The notes beneath the pieces were generated by a model, which made no database searches, was not told the origin of the DNA, and worked only from the letters and a program-made list of their open reading frames with translations. 64,000 nucleotides of DNA, taken from the NCBI GenBank assembly GCA_029259745.1, contig JAJDEO010000002.1, positions 117,787-181,786 of the forward strand. Direction: 5' to 3'. Origin of the DNA: Planctomycetota bacterium (GTDB lineage: Bacteria > Planctomycetota > B15-G4). Shown here piece after piece: positions 1 to 7,652 of the stretch. Made by a program: the position numbers and the translations under genes. Each line of letters opens with the position of its first letter. Positions within the stretch are counted from its first letter, which is position 1.

Positions 1-1482
1 CACGAGATCCCGCGCGCCCTGCTCGAGCGCCTCGATGGGCCGACCTGCACGCTCTACCGCGTGCTCCCCGTGCGGGCCGACGGCAAGGGGCTGGTGGTCG
101 CCCTCGCCGATCACCTCAACGTCTCCGTCCTCCAAGACCTCAGCTTTGTCGTCGGTGGTCCCGTCTCGGCGATGATCGCCAAGCCGGCGGCCATGGAACG
201 CGCGCTGCAGCGCTGCTTCCCCGACGTCGCGCCGGGGCGGATGGCCGACGTCGTCTCGGAGGCGGCCGGCTCGGTCGGTCAGATCGACCTCGAAGACCGC
301 GAGGCGATGGCCAGCGCCGCGCCGGTCGTCAAGCTGCTCAACTACGTGCTGCTCCAGGCCATTCGCGACAAGGCGTCCGACATCCATCTCGAGCCCTTCG
401 AGGGTGAGTTCAAGGTGCGCTACCGCGTCGACGGTGTGCTCTTCGAAGTCGAGGCGCCGCCGCCGACCCTGGCCCAGGCGCTGATCTCGCGCGTGAAGGT
501 CATGTCGAACCTCGACATCGCCGAGACGCGCATCCCGCAAGACGGGCGCATCGAACTCTCGCTCGGTGGCCGGCCGATCGATCTGCGCGTCTCGACGATC
601 CCGACGGTGCACGGCGAGAGCTGCGTGCTGCGTGTGCTCGATCGCAGCGTCGTCGACCTCGACCTCGATCGCATCGGCCTGCGCCCCGACGACAAGGCTC
701 TGTTGCTCGGCCTGCTCAGTCGTCCGCACGGCATCGTGCTCGTCACCGGGCCCACGGGCTCGGGCAAGACGACGTCGCTCTACTCGGCGCTCAATCACCT
801 CAACGACATCGAGCGCAAGATCATCACGGTCGAAGATCCGGTTGAGTACGACCTCGACGGCATCGTGCAGGTGCAGGTCAACGAGGACATCGACGTCACG
901 TATGCGCGCGTGCTGCGGACGATCCTGCGTCAAGACCCCGACGTGCTGCTGGTCGGTGAGATTCGCGACAAGGAAACGGCTCAGATCGCCGTCGAGGCCG
1001 CACTGACGGGGCACCTGATCCTCTCGACGCTGCACACCAACGATGCGCCGTCGACGATCACGCGCCTGATCGACATCGGGATCCCGCCGTACCTCATCGT
1101 CTCGACGCTCGAGGCCGTCGTGGCCCAGCGCCTCGTGCGAACCATCTGTTCGGGGTGTCGCACGGAATACGACCCCGACGACGCCACCCTGCGCGAGCTC
1201 GGAATCCTGCGCGAGGATCTGGGCGGGCGACCGTTCGCCTACGGGAAGGGCTGCGAGGCGTGCAACTTCTCGGGGCACCGCGGGCGGCGCGCGCTCTTCG
1301 AGATGATGATCCTCGACGAGACTCTGCGTCAGATGGTGCTCGACGGGGCGTCCACGCAAGAGCTGCGTGTCCAGGCGATCGCCGAGGGCATGCGCACGCT
1401 GCGCCAGTCCGGTCAGCTCGCGGTCCTCGAAGGCGTCACCACGGTGGAAGAGGTTTTGCGCGAGACGCTCGTCGAGTCATGA
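1..1482 (+). CDS. Type II secretion / type IV pilus assembly ATPase (GspE/PilB family), 5' end outside window
   Basis: This is a cytoplasmic hexameric ATPase that powers pseudopilus or pilus assembly at the inner membrane. The frame is open from base 1, so the true start lies upstream; the GTG at 61 is internal. The N-terminal part resembles the MSHEN (GspE N-terminal) domain. A Walker A motif GPTGSGKTT is encoded at about 748-774, an Asp-box/Walker B region with VGEIRD at 952-969, and the His box STLHTND follows. Two CxxC pairs (CSGC near 1147 and CEAC near 1250) form the tetracysteine zinc site usual in GspE and PilB. It is followed 49 bases later by its GspF/PilC partner. Family assignment is firm; whether it serves secretion or pili cannot be told from this fragment. 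Confidence 0.95.
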   Translation, partial: HEIPRALLERLDGPTCTLYRVLPVRADGKGLVVALADHLNVSVLQDLSFVVGGPVSAMIAKPAAMERALQRCFPDVAPGRMADVVSEAAGSVGQIDLEDREAMASAAPVVKLLNYVLLQAIRDKASDIHLEPFEGEFKVRYRVDGVLFEVEAPPPTLAQALISRVKVMSNLDIAETRIPQDGRIELSLGGRPIDLRVSTIPTVHGESCVLRVLDRSVVDLDLDRIGLRPDDKALLLGLLSRPHGIVLVTGPTGSGKTTSLYSALNHLNDIERKIITVEDPVEYDLDGIVQVQVNEDIDVTYARVLRTILRQDPDVLLVGEIRDKETAQIAVEAALTGHLILSTLHTNDAPSTITRLIDIGIPPYLIVSTLEAVVAQRLVRTICSGCRTEYDPDDATLRELGILREDLGGRPFAYGKGCEACNFSGHRGRRALFEMMILDETLRQMVLDGASTQELRVQAIAEGMRTLRQSGQLAVLEGVTTVEEVLRETLVES

Positions 1483-1531
1483 CTTCCGATATCCTCACGC
1501 TTCGTCTTCTTCCCGCCAGAGCCCGCGCACG

Positions 1532-2701
1532 ATGAGCCCCCCGGTTCCCAAGCCTGCTGCCGCCAAGCCGCGTGCGAAGCGTCCCGCGGCCTCACGTCCG
1601 GCCGCTGCTCGTCCGAGCGAAAGCGGGCGCGCGAGTGGCGGCGGACTGTTCCGTCGGCGCGTCCCGCAGAAGGTTCTCACGCAGTTCACGAACCAGCTGT
1701 CCACGCTCGTCGCCGCGGGCCTGCCGCTCGTGCGCTGCCTGCGGATCCTCGAAGGTCAAACGCCGACGGGGCCCTTCCGCGAGATCGTCGAGGCGGTTGC
1801 CGACGACGTCGAGGGCGGTGCCGCTCTGTCCGAGTCGCTCTCGAAGCACCCGCACGTCTTCGACCGCCTCTACGTGAACATGGTGCGGGCCGGCGAGGCC
1901 TCCGGCTTGCTCGGCACGATCCTCGAGCGTCTCGCGGAGTTCAGCCGCAAGTCGCAGAACGTCCGCGCCCAGGTGCGCGGCGCCATGACCTATCCCGTGA
2001 TGGTGATGGGCTTTGCGCTGCTCGTCGTGACGGCCGTGATGGTGTTCGTCGTCCCGAACTTCGAAGGCATCTACACGGAGCTGGGCGCGACCATGCCGCC
2101 CATGACGGCCGTGCTCCTGACGGTCGCGCGGTCGCTCGGACACTACTGGTATCTCTACCTCGCGGTTCCGTTCTTGCTCTTCGTGCTCTTCGGGTTCCTC
2201 TCGAAGCGCGAGACCGTGGCGTACCAGATCGACCGCCTCAAGCTCGCGATCCCACTCTTCGGACGGCTGATGCGGAAGTCGGTCGTGGCGCGCTTCACGC
2301 GCACGATGGGGACGCTGCTGGAAAGCGGCGTACCGATTCTCGAATCACTGTCGATCGTCCGCTCGGCGATTCCGAACCGCGTCCTCGCGGACGCCGTCGA
2401 AGACGTGCACGACTCGATCCGCGAGGGCGAGACGATCGCGCGTCCGCTCGGCGAAAGCGGCGTGTTCGACGACATCGTCGTCAACATGATCGACGTCGGT
2501 GAAGAGACGGGCCAGCTCGACACGATGCTGCTTCGCATCGCCGACAACTACGACGACGAAGTCGACCTCGAAGTGACCACGGTGATCAAGGCCATCGAGC
2601 CACTGCTGCTCATCGCCGTGGCCCTGCTCGTCGGGGCGATCGTCGTCGCGCTCTTCCTCCCGCTCGTCGGGATCATGCAAGAGTTCACATCGGTGAGGTG
2701 A
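1532..2701 (+). CDS. Type II secretion / type IV pilus inner-membrane platform protein (GspF/PilC family)
   Basis: This 389-residue polytopic inner-membrane protein is the platform on which the upstream ATPase acts. Two GspF domains are visible, each with the conserved pattern of a helical cytoplasmic bundle followed by a membrane segment. Three hydrophobic segments stand out: around 'VMVMGFALLVVTAVMVFVV', around 'YLYLAVPFLLFVLFGFL', and a C-terminal one near 'LLLIAVALLVGAIVVALF'. The ATG at 1532 is preferred to earlier in-frame starts, which lie inside the ATPase gene. The first 35 or so residues are Ala/Pro/Lys/Arg-rich and probably disordered, an extension beyond the usual family core. The stop overlaps the next gene's GTG start by 4 bases (GTGA), suggesting translational coupling. 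Confidence 0.93.
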   Translation: MSPPVPKPAAAKPRAKRPAASRPAAARPSESGRASGGGLFRRRVPQKVLTQFTNQLSTLVAAGLPLVRCLRILEGQTPTGPFREIVEAVADDVEGGAALSESLSKHPHVFDRLYVNMVRAGEASGLLGTILERLAEFSRKSQNVRAQVRGAMTYPVMVMGFALLVVTAVMVFVVPNFEGIYTELGATMPPMTAVLLTVARSLGHYWYLYLAVPFLLFVLFGFLSKRETVAYQIDRLKLAIPLFGRLMRKSVVARFTRTMGTLLESGVPILESLSIVRSAIPNRVLADAVEDVHDSIREGETIARPLGESGVFDDIVVNMIDVGEETGQLDTMLLRIADNYDDEVDLEVTTVIKAIEPLLLIAVALLVGAIVVALFLPLVGIMQEFTSVR

Positions 2702-3966
2702 GGCTCCTCGCACTCATCCTCCTGCTCATCTCATCGAGTGTCGTCTCGGGTTCCGAGACGGCCGTCTTCTCACTACGGCCAGCCGACCGGCGCAAGCTCT
2801 CGAACACGAGCGCGTTTGCTGCCTCGTTGCTCGCCGATCCGAGCGGGTTGCTGATCGCTCTGCTGCTCGCCAACCTGGCGATCAACGTCGCGTTCTTCAG
2901 TCTCTCGGCGGCCTGGTCGCTCGACCTCGCCGCAAGCGGTAAGACGGCGACCTCGGCGCTCGTGGGCCTGGGCAGTGTGCTGTCGCTGATCGTCGTGGGG
3001 GAGATCGTCGCCAAGACGATCGCACTCTCGATTCCGGTCAAGGTCGTGCGCACGCTGGCTCCGGTGCTGGTCGTGCTGCGCAAGTTGCTCTGGCCGGTCG
3101 TGCTCGTCTCGCGCTCGGCGACGACGTTGATCGAGTCGTTGCTCATCGATCGTCCGGCACTGGCGGCCGCCCCCGGCGCGAGCGACTTCAAGTCCGCGCT
3201 TGCCAGCCGTGCGACGGTCGGCGCGTTTCGCGGCATCGAGCTGGCCCTGCTCCACGACGTCATCGACTTCGGTGAGCGCAGTGCGCGGCAGCTCATGACG
3301 CCGCGCGTGCGGGTCGTCTTCCTCGACATCACCGCAACGCCCGAGGCCTGGCGCAAGACGATGGCCGAGGACCCGTACATGGAGTACCCGGTGTGCCGAG
3401 GGAGCCCTGACCAGCTGCTGGGCGTGGTCAATGCCGCCGAGTTCCTCATGGCCGGCGACGTGTCCCGGCGGTCGTTGATCCGCCCCGCGCTGCTCGCGCC
3501 GACCGGCCTGGCCGCCGAGCGGCTCGTGCAGCGCATGGAGAAGGAGGGAGCCCATGTCGCGCTGCTGCTCGACGAGTACGGCGGCGTCGACGGCCTGGTG
3601 GGTCTCGCGGCCCTGACGCGCGCGGTTCTCGGTGAGATCGTGCCGCTGCCCGAGCCGACCGTGCGGGGCGTCAGGCAGATCCGACGCCGCGGCGACGGTT
3701 CGGTGATCGTGACCGGCGACCTTCCCGTGCATCGACTTTCCGACGAACTCGGCATCGAACTGTCGACTCGGCGAGCCGACTCCGTGGCCGGGGCGATCGC
3801 CGAGTACGTCGGGCGCGTGCCGCGGCGGGGCGACGAGATGGTGGCCGACGGCTGGCGGCTGCGCGTCGTCGATGCCGGACGTGCGCGGACGCCGCGCGTG
3901 TTGGTGCGTCGACGGCCCGACAGCGAGATGGATGCCGAAGCAGCCGAGTCGGAGGGCGCGGCGTGA
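2698..3966 (+). CDS. CNNM/CorC-type membrane protein with CBS domains
   Basis: This 422-residue protein follows the CNNM (DUF21)-CBS-CorC_HlyC plan. The N-terminal half has several hydrophobic segments (starting 'LLALILLLISSSVVSGSETA', with the S-G-S-E motif typical of DUF21). A CBS pair follows, with 'RQLMTPRVRVVFLD' and 'HVALLLDEYGGVDGLVG', the second being a hallmark of the family. The C-terminal CorC_HlyC domain runs from about residue 320. Relatives are implicated in Mg2+/Co2+ efflux or resistance; the substrate here is not known. It starts with GTG overlapping the gspF-like stop and ends overlapping the next start, so it sits in one translationally coupled run. Confidence 0.85.
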   Translation: MRLLALILLLISSSVVSGSETAVFSLRPADRRKLSNTSAFAASLLADPSGLLIALLLANLAINVAFFSLSAAWSLDLAASGKTATSALVGLGSVLSLIVVGEIVAKTIALSIPVKVVRTLAPVLVVLRKLLWPVVLVSRSATTLIESLLIDRPALAAAPGASDFKSALASRATVGAFRGIELALLHDVIDFGERSARQLMTPRVRVVFLDITATPEAWRKTMAEDPYMEYPVCRGSPDQLLGVVNAAEFLMAGDVSRRSLIRPALLAPTGLAAERLVQRMEKEGAHVALLLDEYGGVDGLVGLAALTRAVLGEIVPLPEPTVRGVRQIRRRGDGSVIVTGDLPVHRLSDELGIELSTRRADSVAGAIAEYVGRVPRRGDEMVADGWRLRVVDAGRARTPRVLVRRRPDSEMDAEAAESEGAA

Positions 3967-4928
3967 GTCTGCTCGTCCCGCTCATTCTGGCCTTCGTCAT
4001 CTCGGTCCTCGGGAGTGCGCTCTTCTCCGGGCTCGAAACGGGGCTGTACACGACGAGCCGGCTGCGTCTCTACCTCGACGCCGAGGCGGGCGTCTCGCAG
4101 GCCATCCGCGCCCGTGCCCTGCTGCGCTCGATGCCGCGGTTGCTGGCTGTGCTGCTCGTCGCGAACAACATCGCGAACTACGGCGCGAGCCTCAGCGCGC
4201 AGCTGCTCCTGCGTGAGATCGACGTCGCGTCGCCGGAACTGTGGGGCACCATCGCCGTGACACCGGTGCTCTTCCTGCTGGCCGAGTCGGTCCCCAAGGC
4301 GGCCTTCATCACGGCTCGCGAGGCCCTCTTGTATCCGGTGATGCCGGTGCTCTCCGTGACACATCGGGTGCTCGCGCCCATCGTCTCGCCGATCGCGTGG
4401 CTGGCGACCTGGCTGGCGCGGGCCTTGGCCCGCGGGGGGGGCGTGAAGCCGCACGGCGACGAGGTCTTCGCCAGTGGCACGGCCGAGGGCCTCCTGACGC
4501 CTTTCCAGGAACGCGTGGCCCAGGGCATCCTCTCGATGCGGAGCCGATCGGCCAGCGATGAGGCCGCACGGGCCAGCGAATGGCCGACCGCGCAGCTGGG
4601 GGCCGCGGGGGTGCGCATGCCTGCGGGGCATCGCGAGCATCGCGTGCTGATCGTCGAGGGGGTCGACGCTCGGGTCGTCGGCTGGATGCCGCTCGCGGAG
4701 CTGGTCGACGGCCGGGTTCCCGAGCGTCGCGATCTGAGACCCGTCGCGCGAGTGGGACGGGGAGCGCGCCTCGACCGGGTCTACGCCTCGCTCGACGAGG
4801 CGGCCGCGGCCTTCGCGGTCCTCCCCGACGGGCGTGTCATCGCCGCGCACCGCCTGCGCCAGAGAATCATGGGTACGTTCCACGGTGAGGGCCAGCGGGA
4901 CGTTGCAACGGCGTCGAAGGCTCCCTAA
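3963..4928 (+). CDS. Second CNNM (DUF21)-type membrane protein, with reduced C-terminal region
   Basis: This 321-residue protein is a shorter relative of the preceding gene product. The DUF21 membrane domain is clear: 'LGSALFSGLETGLYTTSRLR' near the N terminus, then 'LVANNIANYGAS' and 'LAESVPKAAFITARE'. After about residue 190 the sequence no longer shows a recognisable 'DEYGG' CBS signature, and the CorC domain seems absent. Tandem CNNM-like genes in which one member has a degenerate CBS part are common, and the pair may form a heteromer; that is inference. The start is a GTG in a 4-base overlap with the upstream stop. Function is probably tied to divalent cation export or membrane integrity. 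Confidence 0.8.
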   Translation: MSLLVPLILAFVISVLGSALFSGLETGLYTTSRLRLYLDAEAGVSQAIRARALLRSMPRLLAVLLVANNIANYGASLSAQLLLREIDVASPELWGTIAVTPVLFLLAESVPKAAFITAREALLYPVMPVLSVTHRVLAPIVSPIAWLATWLARALARGGGVKPHGDEVFASGTAEGLLTPFQERVAQGILSMRSRSASDEAARASEWPTAQLGAAGVRMPAGHREHRVLIVEGVDARVVGWMPLAELVDGRVPERRDLRPVARVGRGARLDRVYASLDEAAAAFAVLPDGRVIAAHRLRQRIMGTFHGEGQRDVATASKAP

Positions 4929-5045
4929 ACTTCGCCCCTGGCGCGGCCGGGAAACCGCCGTCGCCGCTCGATGCGCCACCGCGTGTCGACTCCACGTCCG
5001 ACGGTTCGTCGACCGCGTGGAACGCCCCCGTCGGAGACCGGTCAG

Positions 5046-5549
5046 ATGGCCCAAAAGAAAGACTACTTCTCGTTCGACGAGGTCCTCAGCGACCTCGAGA
5101 TGGAGGAAGACGAGCTCAAGCGGCTCGTGTCGGCCGGTGAGATCCGCGCCTTCCGCGACAAAGACTCCATGAAGTTCAAGGCGGACGACGTGAATCGTCT
5201 GCGCGCTCCGGGCGCCGCCGGCGACGAGATCGACCTCGGTGCCGACCTCGACCTCGGTGGTGATCTGCTCGAGGGCGATGTCGAGGTCGAAGAAATCGAT
5301 CTCTCGGCCGAGGCCGATGAGCCGGCACGCCCGCGTCGCAGCAGCACCGCGGCCACGGGGCCGTCGCGCTCGCGAAACCGTGCGACGGTAGCCGTCGCCG
5401 AGGAACAGAGCGAAGGCATGGGGATCCGCATCGCGCTGATCCTGCTCGTCGCGCTCATGGCTGTCGGTTCGGTCGTCACGCTCGACGCCGTCGCGGGTCG
5501 CTCGAGCAACGGCATCAGTAACTTCGTTGCCAATCTCTTCAAGTCCTGA
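5046..5549 (+). CDS. Small protein with excisionase-like DNA-binding domain and C-terminal membrane anchor
   Basis: The 167-residue product has a two-part build. Residues 6-55 ('YFSFDEVLSDLEMEEDELKR', then 'FRDKDSMKFKADDVNRL') look like the winged-helix excisionase/MerR-type domain seen in many planctomycete proteins. A long acidic linker and a basic Ser/Arg patch follow, then one hydrophobic segment near the C terminus ('IRIALILLVALMAVGSVVT'). The ATG at 5046 has GGAG at 5033-5036, a good ribosome binding site; the upstream in-frame ATG at 4971 adds only Arg/Pro-rich sequence. A DNA-binding-type domain tethered to the membrane suggests a sensor or nucleoid-membrane link, but the domain may bind protein instead. 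No specific function can be assigned. Confidence 0.8.
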   Translation: MAQKKDYFSFDEVLSDLEMEEDELKRLVSAGEIRAFRDKDSMKFKADDVNRLRAPGAAGDEIDLGADLDLGGDLLEGDVEVEEIDLSAEADEPARPRRSSTAATGPSRSRNRATVAVAEEQSEGMGIRIALILLVALMAVGSVVTLDAVAGRSSNGISNFVANLFKS

Positions 5550-5560
5550 CGCAGGTCAGG

Positions 5561-5594
5561 GAGCCGCGCGCGCACATGGCGGGCGCCGCGGCTC
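5561..5594 (+). terminator. Candidate hairpin terminator
   Basis: Eight-base arms (GAGCCGCG at 5561-5568 and CGCGGCTC at 5587-5594) can form a GC-rich stem 12 bases after the stop of the preceding gene. There is no clear T run, so it could be a Rho-dependent or purely structural element. Confidence 0.35.
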
Positions 5595-5667
5595 AAATCG
5601 TCACGTGTCGGTCCTTTGCGACGCACGGCGATCGTCCCGCCGGTTGCATGGGGAGGGAGCTCCTTTG

Positions 5668-6438
5668 ATGAACACATTACGATTTGGTGCGGTGGCCGTT
5701 CTGGCCGCAGCGATGCTTCCAAGTTGCGTGGCAGCGAGCCGACACTACGAGGTCGTCGACGAACTCACGCGCGCGCAGGATGAACTGCTCACGGCCGAGG
5801 AGAGGTTGCGTGACGCAGAGTCCGTGATCATCGAACTCGACGGTGGTGTCGCTGCCCTCGAAGAGCGTGCACGCCGCGCCGAAGAGCTGGCGGCTGAGAA
5901 GTCCCAGCTGGCGTCGGAGCGTTCGGAGCTCGAGCGCGAACGTCAGCGTCTTGCGGCGCTGAACGACGAACTCGGGCGCACGAACCAGCAGCTCTCCTCG
6001 CGTGTCAGCGAGCTCGAGTCTGCGGTGACCGAGGCTCAGGTTTCGGCGCCTCCGGGCTTCGAGTTCGTCGTCAACCACGAAGAGGGCCTCTACGGCTACT
6101 CGGGTGCAGGCGACGTCTTCTTCGCGCCGGGCAAGGCTGATCTGACGCCTGAGGGCAAGACGGCGCTCGCCGGGCTCGCGCGTGAGCTGGCTCAGCACAA
6201 CCGTCCGATCCGCGTCGTTGGCCACACGGACACCGACCCGGTCAAGAAGACCAAGGAGCTTTGGCCGCTGGGCAACATCCAGCTCGGCGCCGGGCGTGCG
6301 ATGTCGGTCATGACGTACCTGATCTCGCAGGGTCTCGACGAGCAGCGTTTCTCGGTCATGTCATACGGGCAGCACCGCCCGCGGGACACGTCCAAGGAGC
6401 GCAACCGCCGCGTCGAGATCATGGTCGAGGCGCTCTGA
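5668..6438 (+). CDS. OmpA/Pal-like peptidoglycan-binding lipoprotein
   Basis: The product (256 residues) is a predicted outer-membrane lipoprotein that grips the cell wall. It begins with a short lipoprotein signal ending in the lipobox LPSC near residue 17. A coiled coil rich in Glu, Arg and Leu spans about residues 30-120. The C-terminal 120 residues form an OmpA domain: 'VVGHTDTDPV', 'QLGAGRAMSV' and 'ERNRRVEIMV' carry the conserved peptidoglycan-binding residues, including the Asp of HTD and the NRRVE Arg. The start at 5668 is preceded by GGGAGG at 5651-5656. It likely stabilises envelope attachment, as Pal does, though no tol genes are nearby. Confidence 0.88.
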   Translation: MNTLRFGAVAVLAAAMLPSCVAASRHYEVVDELTRAQDELLTAEERLRDAESVIIELDGGVAALEERARRAEELAAEKSQLASERSELERERQRLAALNDELGRTNQQLSSRVSELESAVTEAQVSAPPGFEFVVNHEEGLYGYSGAGDVFFAPGKADLTPEGKTALAGLARELAQHNRPIRVVGHTDTDPVKKTKELWPLGNIQLGAGRAMSVMTYLISQGLDEQRFSVMSYGQHRPRDTSKERNRRVEIMVEAL

Positions 6439-6473
6439 TCGGCTTCATTCTTCGATCAAGCGGCAAGGTCTTG

Positions 6474-6510
6474 ATGGGGGCCGGTGCGTGACTCACGCAC
6501 CGGCCCCCAT
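6474..6510 (+). terminator. Long perfect hairpin between the lipoprotein gene and rsmA, overlapping the rsmA start region
   Basis: Bases 6474-6490 and 6494-6510 are perfect 17-base reverse complements around a 3-base centre. It looks like the terminator of the lipoprotein gene, but no T run follows. The right arm ends in the ATG at 6509-6511, and the upstream GTG at 6488 lies inside the stem, so the structure may also control translation of rsmA. Confidence 0.6.
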
Positions 6511-7384
6511 GACGTTGTCGCGGCTTCAGGCGGCGCTTGCAGCCGCCGGGGCCGCGCCCCGCAAGCGCCACGGTCAGCACTTCCTGTGGCGTGACGAGCA
6601 CCTCGCGCAGATCGTCGCCCGCGCCGCGCCGGGGCCCGGTGACACGGTGCTCGAAGTGGGGCCCGGGCCCGGGTTGCTCACGAGGCATCTGCTCGCCACT
6701 GGGGCGAAGGTCGTGGCTGTCGAGATCGACCCGGCAATGCGGCGCGTGGCCGACCAGCTGCTCGAGGGCGGGAATCTCGAGTGGATCGAGACCGACGTTC
6801 TCGCAGGGACGCGTAGGCTCGCCGAACCCGTGGCCGAACGCCTCGCCGAGTGCACGCATTTCGTCGCAAACTTGCCATATAACGTCTCCGCTCCGCTGAT
6901 TGCGCTCGTCTTGGGCGCTGCTGCCGGCCCGTCCACGACGGTCGTGACGGTGCAGAAGGAGGTCGGCGCGCGGCACCTGTCGGGCCCCGGCGTCGGCGAC
7001 TACGGACCGCTTTCCGTGCTGGTCAGCCTCACGGCGTCGGGCGAGGTCGTGCGACCCCTCGCCCCGGGGTGCTTCTGGCCGCCGCCCCGCGTCCAGTCCG
7101 TGGTGATCGCCCTCGAGCGTCTCGCCGACCCGCCGCAAACCCCTGGCATCAAAGCGCTTGAATCGTTCCTCGCGGCAGCGTTTCATACCCGTCGAAAGAC
7201 GCTCGTCAACAGTGTCTCGACGGCAACGCGGGTTCCAGCCGGTGAAGTGGTACGGCGATTGGGTCTAGAGAAAAAAGAAGAAAAAGTGCGTGCAGAATCT
7301 CTGGCACCGCTACAATTATGCGCACTGGCCACGCGTTGGGCCGACCACGCCTGGGCGAGCGACTCCGCCCCTGAGCGCGCTTAG
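6488..7384 (+). CDS. rsmA: 16S rRNA dimethyladenosine transferase RsmA (KsgA)
   Basis: This SAM-dependent enzyme dimethylates two adjacent adenines in helix 45 of 16S rRNA, a late step in small-subunit assembly. The family signatures are plain: 'KRHGQHFL' at the N terminus, the SAM site 'VLEVGPGPGLLTRHLL', the acidic 'VEID' pocket, and the catalytic 'NLPYNVSAPL' motif IV. The length (298 residues from GTG 6488, 291 from ATG 6509) is a little above the usual 270. Both possible starts are in or at the edge of a 37-base perfect hairpin, so the start is uncertain; conserved sequence begins after both. It precedes dnaG on the same strand but a terminator-like hairpin separates them. Confidence 0.93.
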   Translation: MTHAPAPMTLSRLQAALAAAGAAPRKRHGQHFLWRDEHLAQIVARAAPGPGDTVLEVGPGPGLLTRHLLATGAKVVAVEIDPAMRRVADQLLEGGNLEWIETDVLAGTRRLAEPVAERLAECTHFVANLPYNVSAPLIALVLGAAAGPSTTVVTVQKEVGARHLSGPGVGDYGPLSVLVSLTASGEVVRPLAPGCFWPPPRVQSVVIALERLADPPQTPGIKALESFLAAAFHTRRKTLVNSVSTATRVPAGEVVRRLGLEKKEEKVRAESLAPLQLCALATRWADHAWASDSAPERA

Positions 7385-7539
7385 ACGCAGCTCACCTGTT
7401 CTCAACGCACGATCACGCTCGCAGAGTCGACAGCTCCGCGCGATCCCGTGGCCCAGCCCCTTTTCTTGCACGCGGAATGCCTGTGTGGCGTTCGTGGCAT
7501 TGAACTCGGGAGCGCACCAACGCTCGCTCGTCACTCTCG

Positions 7540-7561
7540 AAGTCGTATGGCGACTTTTTTT
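7540..7561 (+). terminator. Short intrinsic terminator after rsmA
   Basis: Arms AAGTCG (7540-7545) and CGACTT (7551-7556) enclose a 5-base loop and run straight into seven T residues (7555-7561). The position, about 155 bases after the rsmA stop and 90 before dnaG, suits a terminator. Confidence 0.5.
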
Positions 7562-7652
7562 CGCTGTGCGTTCGTCTGCTGGTGTGCGCCTTTCCAGATG
7601 CCGCGTCGTGCGGCACGCCTTTTCGCAGCTCCGATTGCCACCAGGCAGCTCC

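Noticed and set aside
2685..5054. Long minus-strand open frame (789 codons) opposite the CNNM genes
   Set aside because: Arg/Ser/Asp-rich translation with no domain, fully antisense to well-supported genes; expected from GC-rich third codon positions.
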